Source: Malachius bipustulatus (Eukaryota > Arthropoda > Insecta > Coleoptera > Melyridae). Taken from it: 64,000 nt of DNA. The stretch lies in assembly GCA_910589415.1 (NCBI GenBank), contig OU342632.1, positions 45,435,341 through 45,499,340 on the forward strand. Reading direction: 5' to 3'. Below are positions 1-10,620 of this stretch, piece after piece (the first letter of the stretch is position 1; each line of letters starts with the position of its first letter). The translations under genes and the position numbers were made by a program. The notes below the pieces were generated by a model. The model worked only from the letters and a program-made list of their open reading frames with translations, made no database searches and was not told the DNA's origin.

Positions 1-222
1 ATTCGGTCAAGCCAAATTTAAAACCAACTTCAATGGCATCTTTTAAAGTTGCCACTTGTTTTTCATAGAACATTCCCAACTGAGCGCTTGTGATGGTGGA
101 TTTATAAAATGTGGTAATGATCATCGAGAAAAACATAAACATTGCAAACAAAAGTCTCGCAGAAAACATTCCGGAATAATAATTGAATGGATACCCCAGA
201 ATAGACCACACAATAGATCTTC
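1..222 (-). pseudogene. Partial divergent ionotropic receptor (IR), cut by window edge
   Basis: Read on the minus strand, about 74 codons are open and align with the pore and second membrane segment of the intact IR at 845-2659. Landmarks are a LGYPFNYY-like loop, then SARLLFAMFMFFSMIITTFY, then the start of the S2 ligand-binding lobe (KQVATLKDAIEVGFKFG). The reading runs off position 1, so the C-terminal part lies outside. To the right (223 onward), where the first membrane segment should be encoded, the frame hits a stop and similarity fades. This suggests a decayed copy, although an intron cannot be excluded. The family assignment is strong; pseudogene status is inference. Confidence 0.7.
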
Positions 223-844
223 GGTCGCAGTGGATGTGTCACAATGGCCCGCTCACGATAAATCTAAGAATAAGAAATTACCCATTGAAGTTGAAAATTA
301 TTTATTTCACATTAACATTTTTATGCTACAACTATGCCATGACATTCAAATTAGGATCTTTTGCTGAAATAAATCATGTTGTTCCAAAAGTTTGTGGAAT
401 GTGTAGGAGGAGGTCCCCTGAAGAATTTCTAATAAAATTTAAGGCCCCGTGAGGCGTCGGAACTCAAAAGTCTCTTTCTTCCGTTTTTGACCGACGTCTC
501 AAATGTGTAAATTTACATTATATTTACCTGTCTCTGTAATAGGTTACCGTTTATGAGTTATGACCTGGCGACAATTGAAAATGTCGCGGGAAAATTTGAA
601 GCTCTTCACGTTTTTCGTCGAACTAACCAAAAGTTTTAACAAAAATTCAACGACACATATCTCGGAGATGGTAACACGTAGGGATCAATGTGTATGCAAA
701 AGGTACCTTCATGTCTCACCTTCTAACTTCCCGCGGCGCCTGAAATCGATGAGACTTTATTAGGAGTTATTCATGGGATTTCCCTCTACACATCCCTGAC
801 ACCAATTTCAGTGAAATGTGCATAAGAACAATTGTTATGAAAAA
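223..844. other. Unassigned interval between IR fragment and IR gene
   Basis: No convincing gene. Short plus-strand ORFs here have no recognisable domain. On the minus strand an AATAAA hexamer (756-761) lies about 85 bases past the stop of the IR gene at 845 and may be its polyadenylation signal. Confidence 0.4.
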
Positions 845-2659
845 TTAAATATCTTTTCCGAAAACAAGTGCTAGTGTAATTTCAATAATAAATACTGTAA
901 AGGCTATGACACATCCAAACAAGAACAATAAAAATACAGGATAAATATCGTTAAGATTAATTGCTCTGGAACTTTGACTAATTGCTCTATCTTTATAAGC
1001 TGACTCTATCATTTCAATATAATAACTTGGAGTCAAAATTTTTTGCTTAATCCCGAATTCATAATATCGAGTTAGTACTTTATTCATAGGTTTAAAAATT
1101 GGATGACCTTTACAGAAAATCATTCGGAATTGTAAAACTCTCACGATGTTTTTTATTGGATAAAGTAAAGAACGACCATCGTCATTTAGGTACCAAAAAG
1201 GTATAAGCGCTCTTAACTCTTGATAAGTGTAAGTAGTCACCATATCTCTTTTAAAAGCTGTTCTATTCAAGCATGTAACTGAAAAGTCGCATTGGATATA
1301 TCGTTTGGCAATAGTTTGTTCGATCTCTTTGGTCGAAGACGAGTAGTCTACTAGATGTGATTTTATCATGCCAAATTTGTAGCCAGCTTCTAAAGCTTCT
1401 TCTAAAGTTGTCACTTGTTTATCATAGAGCATCATTGACTGGGTACTTGTGAAAGTTGATTTGTAAAACGTTGTAATAATCAATGAAAAAAACATGAATG
1501 TCGTTAACAAAACTCTGGCGGAAAAGTTCTTTGAACAATAATCAAAAGGGTATCCCAAAAAGATTAGATAGGAATAAAGTACCGCATCGTTCTTACTCAA
1601 GTAGGCATCGATTGTATTCAAATGAACTAGGTATAACAGAAGTGTTAGAATTATGAAACTTATCGTTATTATGAACCACAATTGAAAAGACACTACAGTG
1701 AACAACTTTTTCCACGGCAGAATTTTTTTAGCAGCTGGTGCTACCCATATTGATTTGTCTTCCAAATAATCATGGGGTAAATCAAAGTCAAAAAACAAAG
1801 AAGGACTCCTCGTAGAAATACTTCCAATTAATATATCATATTTCTTTTCCAATAGTTCCCTGTATGTGGACACGTAAGTGTAATTATCCAGGTTCACATC
1901 GAGAGTCTGCGGGAATTCATCTAGATACCTAACTTCAAATCCTAAATCGTTTTTCATTTCTTTCAATAATAATACCAGAAAACCAAACGGTCGCTCAGGG
2001 TTACGGAGATTAGAATATGCTCCTGTATGCATCCACCCGACAGTAATGGTAGAATTTTGAAATGATTGAGGCCTTTTCTGTTGAAAGAGTTTGAGGTGTA
2101 CTAGATGATCTTCATTTCTGCAGTTACAATTAAACTCTAGCCTCCTGTTTATTAAAGATATGTTCTGATGCACAAATGTGTCATAAGAGAATATTTTAAT
2201 CTCGTCATGGTTATTATTTTTTATAAACACAACCTTTTTAATATAAAGCTTGTGAATATCAATTAATATATCTTCATCAACATGATCGATAGTTATCAGA
2301 AATAGAGCATCAGAATTGAAACTCCTACTCTCCCCCAGACTAGTGATGGTTTTCCTGAAAGTGTTGCGTGAAGAGTTGATTATATACCCATCAGCGAATT
2401 TAATTTTATTCAGCATAAGAGTGCAATTATTGTGGTCAAGATGGCACTGCATAACTGGTAAATTTATTTTGAAATCAATATTTACAGCTATCGAGGCTTT
2501 AGTATCTTTAAAAAAATGCTGCAAAATGGAATTTACACAAGCATGCAGGGAATTCTCATTCGTTAGATCGATTTCTATCTTTGCCGTGCAATATTGGTTA
2601 CGTTCAGAAAATATCGCCAACCCAACTACTAGGATGCTTTGAAATATTTTAAGTTTCAT
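845..2659 (-). CDS. Divergent ionotropic receptor, intact, single exon (604 aa)
   Basis: Complete intronless ORF. IRs are variant glutamate-receptor-type cation channels in sensory neuron membranes, and divergent IRs are mostly linked to taste. Layout: signal peptide about 1-26; divergent N-terminal region with CQ/NC cysteines to about 200; S1 ligand-binding lobe about 203-322 (ITVGWMHTGAY ... FGFLVLLLKEM); membrane segment M1 326-347; pore loop about 357-375; M2 382-400 (FMFFSLIITTFYKST); S2 lobe 403-571; M3 572-599; short tail. Length fits the family. The start is the first ATG, directly before a hydrophobic leader. It is clearly related to the IRs at 7942-10097 and 27409-29214, with the same order of motifs (PHDYLEDKS.WVAP, LPWKKLFTV, CLNRTAFKRDMVTT), but it is a more distant paralogue. 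The ligand is unknown. Confidence 0.93.
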   Translation of the reverse strand: MKLKIFQSILVVGLAIFSERNQYCTAKIEIDLTNENSLHACVNSILQHFFKDTKASIAVNIDFKINLPVMQCHLDHNNCTLMLNKIKFADGYIINSSRNTFRKTITSLGESRSFNSDALFLITIDHVDEDILIDIHKLYIKKVVFIKNNNHDEIKIFSYDTFVHQNISLINRRLEFNCNCRNEDHLVHLKLFQQKRPQSFQNSTITVGWMHTGAYSNLRNPERPFGFLVLLLKEMKNDLGFEVRYLDEFPQTLDVNLDNYTYVSTYRELLEKKYDILIGSISTRSPSLFFDFDLPHDYLEDKSIWVAPAAKKILPWKKLFTVVSFQLWFIITISFIILTLLLYLVHLNTIDAYLSKNDAVLYSYLIFLGYPFDYCSKNFSARVLLTTFMFFSLIITTFYKSTFTSTQSMMLYDKQVTTLEEALEAGYKFGMIKSHLVDYSSSTKEIEQTIAKRYIQCDFSVTCLNRTAFKRDMVTTYTYQELRALIPFWYLNDDGRSLLYPIKNIVRVLQFRMIFCKGHPIFKPMNKVLTRYYEFGIKQKILTPSYYIEMIESAYKDRAISQSSRAINLNDIYPVFLLFLFGCVIAFTVFIIEITLALVFGKDI

Positions 2660-2692
2660 CGCTAAAAATTTTTAGTGATTTTTCTTGTTATT
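2660..2692 (-). promoter_or_regulatory. Conserved 5' leader of IR gene
   Basis: Immediately upstream of the ATG, the pattern TAAAAATTT...AGTGA.TTTTCTT also precedes the two other IR genes (10098-10127 and 29215-29233). The similarity continues only about 30 bases. It may be 5' UTR or core promoter retained among paralogues; no TATA box or initiator was assigned. Confidence 0.3.
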
Positions 2693-3099
2693 CAAGTCAG
2701 TTTTGACTAAACTAAATTATTATGACCTAAACTAAGTCCCCCAATAATGTCGGAAATTAAGTTGTATAATTTCTGCAATAACAATAATGATTATTGATCA
2801 TAAATTTGTTCAAATTCTTGCTTGGATCTAATAATTTTTTTTTATTAATACACATTAAATGTGACATATCTGGTAAAATTCAAAAAAATTTTTACCAGTT
2901 AGGTACCTATGTGATATATTTTTATGTTCTGATGTTTAGTCAGTAGGTATATTAAGGCCCAATTCAATTTCCAGAAATATTGATATTCCATCAATGTAAT
3001 AATGTCGTAATACGTATAGGTAACTATATAAAAATTATGTTTATGATGACGAAAGAATCCGATTTTATAATCGTTCAATCATATTAATGGATTATTATA

Positions 3100-3662
3100 C
3101 AGGGTGATCAGTAACTCGCGCACTCAGAGCATGCTGCGATAAACTTAGATTTTTAAGAGTGGTAAATTTTCTTACTGCAGTGTTGTAAGTTCTTTTCTTC
3201 CAAAGTTATGCCATTTTTGTAAAAAAAGGTGGCAACACTGCACTGAACATGTGAATTAAGTTCGGGTTAGATGATATTGTTATTATTTTTATTTCCGTAG
3301 CAACGAAGGCATTTGAATATTTTATATTCTAAGTTGAGATTAGGCGGTTGCCAAACTTCAAATTTCATTCAGATTTACGTATTGTATCAATTTCCAACAT
3401 TCTCAATTCCTCTATAAAGAGGTTTTGTGGAAAAAAAATTGATGAATTATATGGTGTATCCGTTCCAGATATATTACAATAACCTGAATTTTTCATTAAT
3501 TTTTATCACGGTTATTGAAAAAATTACCTTTAAACTCGGATGAGGGAAACTCTGTAAGTTGAAAACCAATTGTTAGATTCATTTTTTTTTGCAGAATATC
3601 CTTAATTTTAATGGGCTCTATATCGCCCTGTATTCGAAGTACGCGAGTTAGTGATAACCCTG
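3100..3662. mobile_element. Nonautonomous TIR element, CAGGGTG family
   Basis: The left end CAGGGTGATCAGTAACTCGC and the right end (reverse complement CAGGGTTATCACTAACTCGC) form imperfect terminal inverted repeats. Both ends are flanked by TA, as for Tc1/mariner/IS630-type insertions. There is no transposase ORF inside. The interior includes a second internal CCCTGTA at about 3626-3632. Confidence 0.65.
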
Positions 3663-4294
3663 TAGATCGACTTACTACTTTCATAGACTATAGCAGATTT
3701 ATTAACTTGTGCACAAAAAAACTTAGTAGCTATGTCTAATTATTGACAATTATTATTAGGCTAAGATTGTTAAAAATGTAGAAGCAAACAAGATTTATTT
3801 ATCCATTCCGTTAGGTAATAGTTCTAATTACATTACATGTGAACTAGCAAGGGTGGTAAGACCCTTGCTTGGTATTTTCCTTAATTTTTTTTTCAAGCAA
3901 GCATCATTTGGTCGATCCTATGAAGGCCAAGAAAATCTGAGCAATTTAAGTTGAAGTCACGTATTATTCACCTTTGTACTCCTATTAGGATTATTTTGAC
4001 TTTTAAAATATTCCAACCATAGGAAATATTTACTTTGAATTCTTTACTTCATTTTATTTAAGGCAATTTGTATTGTAAAAATTAATCCTGGGTGCTCACG
4101 TTTCATAAAAGCTCACGTTTCGTTCGAAAGAAACAACAGGTTCGAAGGAAACGGGAAGTTTCCTTCGATTGCTTATTCTCGAGATCCGACATCGAATGAA
4201 TATTTTTTCGTCCGGATTTTTTTTTTTCATACCTACGACCAATGACACCGGATTATATAAAAGTGAACGAATTTAAATTTCCGTAACCAACCGA
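3663..4294. other. Unassigned interval with a short palindromic tract
   Basis: No gene seen. Positions 4110-4175 hold overlapping inverted motifs built on TTCGTTCGAAAGAA and GGAAACGGGAAGTTTCC. Their function is unknown. Confidence 0.3.
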
Positions 4295-4532
4295 GATGTT
4301 ATATACCGTCCAAAATAAGCGTACATACTAGAACAGAAATCAATAATCTATTCGAAAACGATACAAAAATAAAACCAAAAAAGATTTTAGAAATGTTGGC
4401 GAAGAATCATTTACCCATTCCTAAACAACAGGTAAATAATTATTTAGCTTTTCTAAGAACGTCAAAATTTGTTCCGAATTCGATAAGTCTTGGGGAGGGA
4501 GAAAAATTTTGCATAAACCACTCTACAGTGTA
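4295..4532 (+). pseudogene. Fragment of a transposase-like coding region (possibly MULE type)
   Basis: About 79 open codons end at TAA (4530-4532). Recognisable stretches are INNLFENDTKIKPKKILEML, LPIPKQQVNNYLAFLRTSKF and ISLGEGEKFCINHST. The arrangement (P.IL..L, LP.PK..Q..N.L..LR, then ISLGE.E.(W/F)C) recalls the region before the catalytic domain in insect MULE-like transposases. That family call is from memory of the pattern and is tentative. There is no ATG, zinc finger or DDE part nearby, so it is a relic. Confidence 0.35.
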
Positions 4533-5717
4533 ACATCGAGTACCCGGGCCTCCTGCTCTGTGGCGAAAAGCCACTGTTTGTGATTAGAAATTGGTGTGAA
4601 ACGATTGTTTTGCCCTTTTCGGGTTTTCAACTGGAGTTTTTCCAAGGTAGATAAGGGAAATTCGACCGGAGTCCGCTATGATGCCATCTCTGGTCGAATT
4701 TTCGGGTATAGATAAGGATTAGGTATCCCGGAGTCCGCTATATGCCATCTCTGGGTACCGTATAAAGGGTTAGGAAGTCAGATTCGACCTGCTCGAAAGC
4801 TGATCTCTATCTGTCTTGAGCTGCGGTAAGACGTCTGCTTTTATAGAAGCGGTGGTCCGCTTTCTAAACATCACGCAACAATGCACCTTATTAGCACTGC
4901 CTCATATCGTGATTTGTTTCTTGTCATATTTCCCTAATCACGAGACTTAGCGATTTGACCTCGCGGCTACCTTACTGAATTGTCCTGAACTTCGACTACC
5001 TAAATTTTCCTTCAAATCGGCCGACGCGTTGTCGTCTTTTCATTGTGTCTAGCTATTATAATTACACCGGCTTAACTTTCACTTCGCATTTTCACCTGCT
5101 TGCTATTTCGGGATCATGATGTATTTCCGGCTACCTTCATTTATTTTTTCGCTTTATCGATTGGTGTAATTTTCATTTTCGTTGGTGAAATACTTAGCGA
5201 CTTACTATTGTCTTTTCATGGAGTTATTGTTTGATTCTGATTTCACCCGGTCTTGTATGTAGGTCAGCTCATCCTTTCAATGGGGGCGAAGCGCATTTAT
5301 AAAGACATCTGGCAATGGTTTGCCCTCGCCGTTGCCGCTTTCTCGAAAGACTGAAATGTGACCAGCTAAAGCGATTTCTCCTTATGAATATCTAATATGC
5401 TGGCTTCAATATTTCATTGGATTTTAGGGCGCGTACTTGCGATTTACTTTCCTAACAATTTTACCTTCTGGTAGTTACGTACCTATTCTTGCACTATTTG
5501 CTTTTTCGATTTGGGCTGATTTAACGAGGGAGGTGGAAATAATTTCCTTATCATCCTACCTAGGTGCGATTCATTTCAACAGTTCCAGAAAATGAAGAGA
5601 AATTTATAATATCTCACCAAATGGATCACGAAGATCCTCCTTCCTTTAGATTTTTTATGTTAACCAAAAATTTGATCAATCACAGAATGCTTGCCATGTC
5701 CATGCAGATGCTACATA
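4533..5717. other. GC-shifted noncoding island of unknown origin
   Basis: This tract is visibly richer in G and C than its surroundings and has no long ORF. A motif GGAGTCCGCTATGATGCCAT (about 4668-4687) recurs in shorter form as GGAGTCCGCTATATGCCATC (about 4731-4750), each followed by CTCTGG. A TATA-like GTATAAAG lies near 4760. It could be the remains of a retroelement control region adjoining the coding fragment at 4295-4532, but no terminal repeats were found. Confidence 0.35.
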
Positions 5718-6320
5718 CAGGGTGTTGATTTTCAAAGCGGGCCATAGGGGATTAGCATTGCGAAAGTGGTTTTTGAGGATTCCTGCTCGCCGTTTAAACT
5801 GATAGAAATGGTTTTGGTATCAAAATGAAGTTAAAATTATTGCGCATAACGCTTGACATCAGAAATTAATTTAATTTTACGTTGTTTTCTAAAATTCTTT
5901 AGTAAAAATTCAAGTAATTGTTAATGTTAAAATAGCATGCCTTGCCTAAACAATAATGACGTTTCTGCGTTTCGACAATCCAATAATAGAACTTTATAAG
6001 TCAGTTACTGACCTACAGTAGGTAATAATAAAGTCTGGTTCTATTATTGGATTGTCAAAACGTAGAAACGTCATTATTGTTTAGGCAAGGCATGCTATTT
6101 TGTGATTAAACATTAACAATTACTTGAATTTTTACTGAAGAATTTTAGAAAAGAACGTGAAATTAAATTAATTTCTGATGTCAAGCGTTATGCGCAATAA
6201 TTTCAGCTTCATTTTGATACCAAAACCATTTCTGTCAGTTTAAACGGCGAGCAGGAATCCTCAAAAAACCACTTTCGCAATGCTAATCCCCTATGGCCCG
6301 CTTTGAAAATCAACACCCTG
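5718..6320. mobile_element. Foldback MITE with ~280-bp arms, CAGGGTG family
   Basis: Two long arms (about 5718-5998 and 6036-6320) are nearly perfect reverse complements around a loop of about 37 bases. The ends are CAGGGTGTTGATTTTCAAAG and its complement, flanked by TA on both sides. There is no coding capacity. The high arm identity suggests a fairly recent insertion. Confidence 0.85.
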
Positions 6321-6484
6321 TATAAACTTATATGGCAAGGTTTCTCGTTATTGGTGTTTGGAACAACGGACAAAGATTAGATCCTTTCACACTTTTGGAA
6401 TGGCAGCTTGTGGCAACGAGCAAACTGAGGATTTCATTTTAGTGTATTTTTTATTTGTATTCAAAACGCTAGGAACTGGGGTAG

Positions 6485-6584
6485 AGGAAATTTTTGAGTT
6501 GAATTATTGCGGATGACTCTCCGTCTATGGACTTTTGTTCGAAAGAACCCGGGTCAAACCCCGGTAGGGCGATGCTGTTTTTTT
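6485..6584. repeat. Deletion derivative of the 24-26 kb foldback element
   Basis: TTGAGTTGAATTATTGCGGA followed by TCCGTCTATGGAC matches two separated parts of the right arm at about 25951-26065 with the middle missing. The following GGGTCAAACCCCGG resembles a tRNA T-arm, but no tRNA can be folded here. Confidence 0.45.
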
Positions 6585-6628
6585 TTTCAGATTACGATGA
6601 TTTTTTATTTGGTCAAATTTTAGAATAT

Positions 6629-7234
6629 TGTTACGGGTCTCGCAATAAATAAATCACCACCAAAAAGTCTTACAAATTACTTTATTCACTAATCCAAATT
6701 ATAACCTCTAATTATTATTCTTCTAAATAATCAAAACACAAACAGCTGACTACAACACTACTACTTGCACCTTGCACTTGTCTATTCTTTCTATCCGCTA
6801 TCTGTCACTACTGGCTCCCTTACTTCACACTTCACTTCTGCTCTGTCTATACTTCAGTCTTCACTGTTTCACGTTCAGGATACTACTACTTTTCACGCAA
6901 CCGCAGGCTGTCCTTATATAGTCCCCCGACACATCAGTAGTCACGTTCTACTCCGTTCTAGCAGGTACATTCTCGAACGTCGCACCGGCGCACTGACCGT
7001 CGATTCGTGGATTCTGGAAATGTCAGATTGTTCGGCGATCCCACTCCAGAAATCCATAGAACTAACGTCTGTCTGTCGATGTGTCACATGACATGTGACT
7101 GGAACTGTCGCGAACATGTCATTGACTAACTCAGTATAAAAAAAGAGAATGTAAACAAACAAGCAAATCGGGGACTAGAATGTTAAAGGTTAAAGAAGCA
7201 ATTACTAGAATTTTTCCAGAGCGGTGTTCGTTAT
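6629..7234 (-). mobile_element. Solo LTR, Gypsy-like (606 bp)
   Basis: Absent from the duplicate at 26784, which gives an empty site. It is flanked by the 5-bp repeat AATAT (6624-6628 and 7235-7239). Read on the minus strand it has the layout of an LTR: a TATATAAGG promoter at about 6910-6918, an AATAAAGTAA polyadenylation signal near 6685, and a terminal GACCCGTAACA as in many insect Gypsy LTRs. There is no internal retroviral-type coding region, so it is a recombined solo LTR. Confidence 0.75.
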
Positions 7235-7239
7235 AATAT

Positions 7240-7800
7240 ACTGAACTAAAATAATATGTAAACTGAGGATAGGAACTGCTCTTTTTTTAAATCCTTGTCA
7301 TAAGGAACATTCTTCATCTCTTCTAGAAAGTTTATACATAACGTTTTAGAGGTGACTGTTATTTTGTACGTTGATGCCTCTTGAATCTAGAAAAATTCTA
7401 GAATGAACTGAGACTCTAGACGCATTGTCAGTGTTCTAGTTAGTGAAGTGACCAGAGTAAGATCAGAAGGAAAAGCTAATAAGGACGAAAAAGGCTCTAG
7501 TAAGTGAGCTGTGGAGAGTTGTTTGGAATTTGCATTTGAAGTGAGTTGGAGAAGGGACAAGCGATTGTACAAATGTACATTAAGCGAGTACTGAGTGAAG
7601 GATTTGAGACAGTATCTATGTAGTAGTTTATTAAGAAGAATTGGTGGTCTTATTTGAAGAGTATTATAATGTAAATAGAGACTGAACTTTATATATTTAT
7701 TGTAAGATTGTAATATTATTAAGTTATTTTATATTAATTAAGGACTATTATTGAGAACAATAAAGTGAGTTTGGTGACAATATAAATATAAACCAATCAA
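7240..7800 (+). repeat. Possible LTR remnant in the 3' flank of the IR copy
   Basis: Shared with 26790-27260, so it is older than the duplication. It contains TTCTAGAA palindromes, TATATATTTATTG and a late AATAAAGTGAGTTTGGTGACA, features seen in LTRs. No boundaries or target duplication could be fixed. It may instead be ordinary 3' flank. Confidence 0.3.
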
Positions 7801-7941
7801 TTAAATTTACATTTGCTTGCCTTAAAAGTTATATCACAAAATCATATAGGTACCATAGTCATTCATTTTAATATTAAAGTGTCAGGGCGATGATAAAAAA
7901 TTCAGCTATTAATAAATTAAAATCGTTTTTGAAAACAATCG

Positions 7942-10097
7942 CTAGCATTTAAATTCAATAATAAACACTGTAATGGCTATGAAACATCCAAGTAAGAATA
8001 ATAAAAAAACAGGATAAATCTCGGTAAGGCTAATAGATCTTGAACTTTGACTTATGTCTCTAAATGTATCTGCATATGCAGAATCCCACATAGATTGAAT
8101 ATTTTTATAATTAAAAGCCAAAATCCTTTGTTTAATCCCGGATTCATAATATCGAGTTAATACTTTATCCATAAGTTGAAAAGCTGGATGCCCTTTAGAG
8201 AAAATTATGCGAATTTGTATTTTTTTTACAAGTTTTTTCATAGGATAAAGTAGAGGACGTCAATCTTTGTTTATGTACCCAAAAAGTAGATATGCCCTTA
8301 ATCCTTCATAATTAAAAGTTGTCACCATATCTCTTTTGAAAGCTGTTCTGTTTAAGCATACAAATGAAGTGTCGCATTCAATATATTTTCTGGCAATGAT
8401 TCTCTCGGTTTCACTTGGCGAAGACGAAAAATATGGTAGGTGTGCTTTTAACGTACCAAATTTCAAGCCAGCTTCTATGGCCCCTTCGATCGTTGTCACT
8501 TGTTTTTCATATAAGATACCTGACTGAGCACTTGTGACGGTGGATTTGTAAAAGGTTGTAATTATTATTGAAAAAAACATGAAAGCTGCGAACAAAAGTC
8601 TTCCAGAAAACTTCCTTGTACAATGAGGGAAAGAGTGTCCCAGAAAAATTAGATAGGAAAAGAGCATCGCATCATTTTTACTTAAATGCGTGTCATTGGC
8701 GTTTAAATGAACCAGGTATAACATGATCGTTAAAATTATGAGACATATCCCTATTATGCACCACATTTTGAAAGACAGTACAGTGAACAACTTTTTCCAG
8801 GGTGGAATTTTCTTCGCAGATGGTGCTACCCATACTGATTTATCTTCTAAATAATCATGGGGTAAATCAAAGTCATAAAAGTAGTACGGACTCGTTGACC
8901 AAATACTTCCAATTAATATATCACATTTCTTATCGATAAGTTGCATGAATGATGTGACGTAGGTGTCATTCACGACATCCAGAGTAAGGGGGAATTCGTC
9001 TAAATATTTTTTATTAAATCCTAAATCTTTTTGCAGTTCTTCCAATAAGAACACAAGTAAACCAGATGGTCGCTCAAAATCACGAAGATTAGCAAATGCT
9101 CCTGTATACATCCAACCAACGGTGATGGTAGTATTATTCAACGATTGGAGGAGTTTAACTTGAAATAACTTTGAGTTTACTAAGTGATTTTCATTTTCAC
9201 AGACACATTTAAAATCTATTTTACTGTTTATAACAGATATATTCTGATAGATAAATGCATCATAAGAGAAGATTTTAATTTTACCGTTCTCATTTTTCAC
9301 AAAGACAACTTTTTTAATATAAAGCTTCCATATTTCCTTTAAAATATCTTCATCAATATGATCTATGGTTATCAGAAATTGGGCGTCAGGATTAAAACTC
9401 CTCGTCTTCCCGAGACTACGGATCATTTCAGTGAAATTTTTATTTGAAGCATTGATTATGTATCCATCCACAAATAAAATTTTATTCAACATCATGGTGC
9501 AAGTATTGTCAAGATCAGAGGTGTCCAAACTACGGCCCGCGGGCCAAACCCGGCCCGGCAGGCGATTTTATCCGGCCCGCCAAGGATTTTGTAAAATATT
9601 GTAAAAAAAGAATGAGCACGGTATCACGCTCGACTACACTACATTACTACATGAATGATTTTGTACTCTGACTGTATGTAGGCGGCGCGGAGCTACACGA
9701 GATTGTCCACGACAAACCAAAAATTCGTTGGCCGCGGAGCTTTTTTTTTTTTTTTTGTTTTTTAATTCACATATTTACGATGCTTGGCCCCCGCTAATGA
9801 ATTTAAATACCAAACTGGCCCTCGCAGCAAAAAGTTTGGACGCCTCTGGTCAAGATGGCACCGCATAATGGGTAAATTTATGTTGAAATCAATATTTACA
9901 GCTACCGGAACTTTAATTTCATTAAAATAATGATAAAGTATGAGATTTGCACAAACTTGAAGGCGGTTATTTTTCATGAAGTTAACTTCAATCATACTCA
10001 AGGTGAAATGGTCATTCCAGTTATAAAACATGACCCAGCTAACCAGAATTGTTTTAAAGAATGTCTTATCTGTCATAATTAAAAAATTATGATCCAC
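7942..10097 (-). pseudogene. Ionotropic receptor paralogue, broken by stop and MITE
   Basis: Collinear with the intact IR at 27409-29214 and very similar throughout. There are two lesions. First, the GGA codon of the E-D-G-R-P-L-L-Y motif is TGA here (at about 8257-8259), stopping translation before the last third of S2 and M3; the frame continues downstream to the normal end at 7942. Second, a 333-bp MITE (9516-9848) interrupts the N-terminal part after the CHLD motif and adds stops. The likely original start is the ATG at 10076, matching MTEKTFF in the paralogue; the upstream ATG at 10097 is not shared. S1, M1, pore and M2 are otherwise preserved, so decay looks recent. Confidence 0.9.
9516..9848. 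mobile_element. hAT-type MITE inserted in IR coding sequence (333 bp)
   Basis: Ends CAGAGGTGTCCAAAC and GTTTGGACGCCTCTG are inverted repeats, flanked by the 8-bp duplication GTCAAGAT (9508-9515 and 9849-9856), which is diagnostic of hAT transposition. The interior is GC-rich near the ends (GGCCCGCGGGCC) and has no ORF of note. The empty site is preserved at about 28972-28986 in the paralogue. Confidence 0.9.
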
Positions 10098-10127
10098 CCT
10101 AAAAATTTGAAGTGACTTTTCTTATAA

Positions 10128-10620
10128 TTTACGGTATAACCTACTACTTATTATTAGATAAGTGAATTCTGATCAAACTGAAATATAACATTCACTAAAA
10201 CTCAAGCAAACTCCAAAATGCTTATTTCAAAATCAATTTACCAGAACTGATGACATTATAATACATCTGTGTAAGTTATACTCATAAATATTGGTAACAA
10301 AGAAACCAATGCCATTATTTTTTTCAAGTCTACTTAGGTACTTTTTGATTACTGTCCAAGAATTCCAATTTTCTATTAATTTCTCAATAATTATCATAAA
10401 TAATAATACAAATATTAAGTGTCCATGCATCAAATAACATAATCATAGAAAAAGGAAATCATATTATAGTTTGTCCACTGAGTGTTGTCTGTTGTGATAA
10501 CCAAGATTGTGAATACATCATCTCGTTATATTTCTTACTCCTTCTATCGCATTGCATAGTCAGTCGAGTTAAATTGGGACGTATTGTCAGAAATACGTTT
10601 AAATCGTCAGAAATTCTAAA
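10128..10620. other. Unassigned interval
   Basis: AT-rich, with no gene, repeat boundary or RNA recognised. Confidence 0.3.

Larger units (their letters stand above)
6585..10127. repeat. Duplicated block, copy 1 (with IR pseudogene)
   Basis: Matches 26744-29233 in order and orientation, from CAGATTACGATGATTTTTTA, through the 3' flank and the whole IR gene, to its leader AAAAATTTGAAGTGACTTT. Copy 1 additionally holds a solo LTR (6629-7234) and a hAT MITE (9516-9848). Copy 2 lacks about 64 bases of the 3' flank present here near 7452-7515. Outside these limits the two loci are unrelated. Confidence 0.85.

Noticed and set aside
6530..6575. tRNA gene suggested by a T-arm-like GGGTCAAACCCCGG
   Set aside because: No acceptor stem or anticodon arm can be folded around it.
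6765..7162. ORFs on both strands (108 and 73 codons)
   Set aside because: They lie wholly within the solo LTR and show no protein family.
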